Assembly: GCA_031254795.1 (NCBI GenBank)
Contig: JAIRTS010000185.1
Coordinates: forward strand, 1 to 6,562
Direction: 5' to 3'
DNA from: Treponema sp.
GTDB lineage: Bacteria > Spirochaetota > Spirochaetia > Treponematales > Breznakiellaceae
DNA: 6,562 bases
The notes under the pieces are model-generated. The model had not been told where the DNA came from, made no database searches, and was given only the letters and a program-made list of their open reading frames with translations. Of this stretch, positions 5,247 to 6,562 are shown piece by piece (the stretch's first letter is position 1; each line of letters starts with the position of its first letter). Both the position numbers and the translations under genes were made by a program.

Positions 5247-6232
5247 TTACCAGCGCCATATTTCAAGAACAGCGGGGTTTCGCGGATCATTAGGAATTGT
5301 GCAAAAATACATGTTATTCGCAGTGGAGTTTAGTCTCCACAGATGAAAACGCGGTTTTCTCAGATATGCTTTTCTCGCCGCTTCGCGGTTTGTCCTCGCC
5401 GTCGCCGCCCGCCGCCGTGTCTCCGACGCCAGTTCCCGATATAAGTGGTTCCCCGCAAAGCTGTCATCCGTTATCAGCATCCCGACGAGCCGGCCATTCA
5501 GCGCCCCACCGCGTGGCTCGCGTTCGCCCAGTGCTCGCGCTTCCTTCCGCCGACGCTTCTCATACGGTCTTATACGGGGATTGAGCTTTTTCCGCGTCCG
5601 CATGGCATACTTTATTTCCTTGTCCTGCGAGCGCTTAATGAAATCTTTTGACGGATGCCCGCAGTCGCGTATGATCGCCGGCTTCCGTCCCCCGCCGCCA
5701 AGCGCCTCAATATGCGTCTTCGCCAGACTTCGCTCGCCAACGGCCAGCCGCTCAACGCTCGCGTCCACGACGATGTCGCTCTCAATGCCATGCAGCATTG
5801 ACGCGCGGGCCGTCTCCGCGCTTAACTCACGTCCCGCCGCCCCGCGACACTCCTGCGACGCCGCGTCATGCGGCGGGGCGATATGGCTTGAATCTATCGC
5901 CGGCAAAAAAAAGCCCCGCCAATCTTTTATCGTCTCGTCACAGCTTCCCTCCACGCCCGCCTGGAACAATTCCCGAAAAGCTTCCGTTTCACTTTTCCCC
6001 GCGCCAGGCTGAGCGCCCGCCGCGTCATGCGAGCCGCCTCTTTTATTTTCGAGAAGAACCGTTCCAGGGCGTTTTGTGAGCTTTCTTTCGCCATATTGAG
6101 CATAAACCACATCAGCTTTTTGAACGGCGTTTTACGGTTCCGGCTGAAATCCTGCGTTTGTTTCTTTGAGCGGTTTTCATAGTCCGCCTTTCCTGACAAA
6201 TTCCGGACTGTCTCAAAACACGTTTTTCCCAT
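5247..6232 (-). pseudogene. Frameshifted, C-terminally degraded IS4-family DDE transposase
   Basis: The start is the ATG at 6232 (MGKTCFETVRNL), with GGGAGG about six bases upstream. The N-terminal domain reads DFSRNRKTPFKKLMWFMLN and NALERFFSK, then ALSLARGKVK. Here one G is missing relative to the expected KVKWEAF (CGGAA instead of CGGGAA) near 5984-5986. The frame shifts, and the protein continues in the next frame as EAFRELFQAGVEGS, then LPAIDSSHIAPP with the first catalytic Asp, TARASMLHGIESDIVVDA, and AIIRDCGHPSKDFI with the second Asp; the family has FDRGYPS here. Similarity fades after RTRKKLNPRI at about 5571. Only a short LITDD segment near 5480 recalls the next conserved block, and the catalytic Glu region is not found. 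The rest of the open frame, to the stop at 5247, is unlike the family. The element is therefore immobile by its own product. Confidence 0.8.
5323..5340. repeat. Perfect hairpin GTGGAG-N6-CTCCAC
   Basis: Six complementary bases on each side enclose TTTAGT. It lies between the fading end of the transposase remnant and the DUF2135 promoter. On the minus strand a TATTTTTG run occurs only about 15 bases after it, so it is at best a weak terminator. It may mark the old end of the inserted DNA. Confidence 0.35.
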
Positions 6233-6308
6233 GACACCCTCCCGTTTCCGGCTTGCCACGGCTTTGACTGGGTATCCAGCCCTTAACTTGTTGACAGTGC
6301 GTCGCTCG
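5571..6308 (-). mobile_element. Remnant IS4-family element inserted into a phage terminase gene
   Basis: The element starts close to 6300-6308: terminase similarity ends at GLGEWG (codon ending 6309) and the transposase leader begins. A plausible terminal sequence is CACTGTCAACAAGTTAA read on the minus strand (6299-6283). No inverted copy of it is present between 5200 and 5600, and the terminase does not resume on the other side, so the distal end has been deleted. The right-hand boundary given is only where transposase similarity ends. No target duplication can be tested. Confidence 0.5.
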
Positions 6309-6562
6309 CCCCCACTCCCCAAGCCCTTCTATCTGGCGCCGCCGGGGAGCGGACGCCCTCATCGCCTCGAAAACCTTTTTGTCATCCTCCCCCAGAAATT
6401 CATTTCCCAAATAATTCGTCGTGTCCGTGAAAGCGTCTTCGCCCGGCTTGTCAAAGAAACGCGCCTTTATCCACGTCGCGTCGCTCCACGGATTGAGCGT
6501 CAGCGTGATCTGCTTGAACAGCGGCGCGGGGCAGTCGCCGCGTATCGACAAGTCCAGCTTGT
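6309..6562 (-). pseudogene. Phage terminase large subunit (PBSX type), fragment
   Basis: TerL packages phage DNA into proheads, using an N-terminal ATPase and a C-terminal nuclease. The fragment enters from the window edge and reads KLDLSIRGDCPAPLFKQ, ITLTLNPWSDATWIKARFFD, TTNYLGNEFLGEDDKKVFE and IEGLGEWG. These are the blocks of PBSX-family large terminases just after the ATPase core (family: FKQITLTFNPWS, TTYLCNEFLD, YR.AGLGEWG). After GEWG the frame runs on into insertion-element DNA and stops at 6213, so the nuclease domain is missing. Upstream sequence is outside the window. It shows that this locus once carried a prophage. Insertion of the adjacent IS4-family element is the simplest cause of the truncation. 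Confidence 0.8.

Noticed and set aside
5297..6079. Plus-strand ORFs opposite the transposase remnant
   Set aside because: They are antisense to a transposase with recognisable conserved blocks; their Pro/Ser/Arg-rich products lack motifs.
1..6562. tRNA, rRNA, riboswitch or a defence/toxin-antitoxin system
   Set aside because: No cloverleaf, rRNA segment, known aptamer core or paired toxin-antitoxin reading frames could be recognised.

Overview
The window looks like a piece of a bacterial chromosome, probably a Treponema-like, host- or gut-associated spirochaete. That guess is an inference from the flavour of the transposases, the DUF2135 protein and the many decayed genes; no rRNA or other phylogenetic marker is present. 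I see three intact genes, all on the minus strand, set between remnants of mobile elements, a prophage gene and an ABC transporter.

Layout. Positions 1-180 hold the 5' end of an IS200/IS605 element. Its tnpA starts at 82 on the minus strand and runs out of the window, and its ribosome binding site lies in a hairpin. A 24-residue reading frame with a good Shine-Dalgarno follows (264-338). Composition then changes abruptly to a GC-rich tract (about 355-1600). This tract holds hairpins, a nine-unit 21-bp tandem repeat (558-746) that encodes or mimics a heptapeptide repeat, the N-terminal scrap of an IS4-type transposase (814-1044, minus) and a strong dyad (1453-1477), but no convincing intact gene. 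Positions 1604-1969 (plus) carry a heavily deleted, frameshifted ABC exporter.

The intact block is read leftwards: a secreted DUF2135 protein (5190-4399), an alpha/beta hydrolase with a TTG start (4312-3371) and a DegT/DnrJ/EryC1/StrS-type PLP sugar aminotransferase (3290-2010). The first gene has TATAAT boxes and a strong RBS. The hydrolase is placed to be co-transcribed with it. The aminotransferase has its own candidate promoter, which would give an almost leaderless mRNA. The aminotransferase implies amino-sugar synthesis, perhaps for surface glycans; a shared pathway with the other two genes is not shown.

The right end (5247-6562) is an IS4-family transposase pseudogene with a one-base deletion and a lost C-terminal part. 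It directly abuts a truncated PBSX-type phage terminase large subunit, so the element probably inserted into prophage DNA.

I did not find a clear undescribed system. The best leads are the 21-bp repeat array, the dyad/direct-repeat site over the aminotransferase promoter, and the pattern of gene decay.
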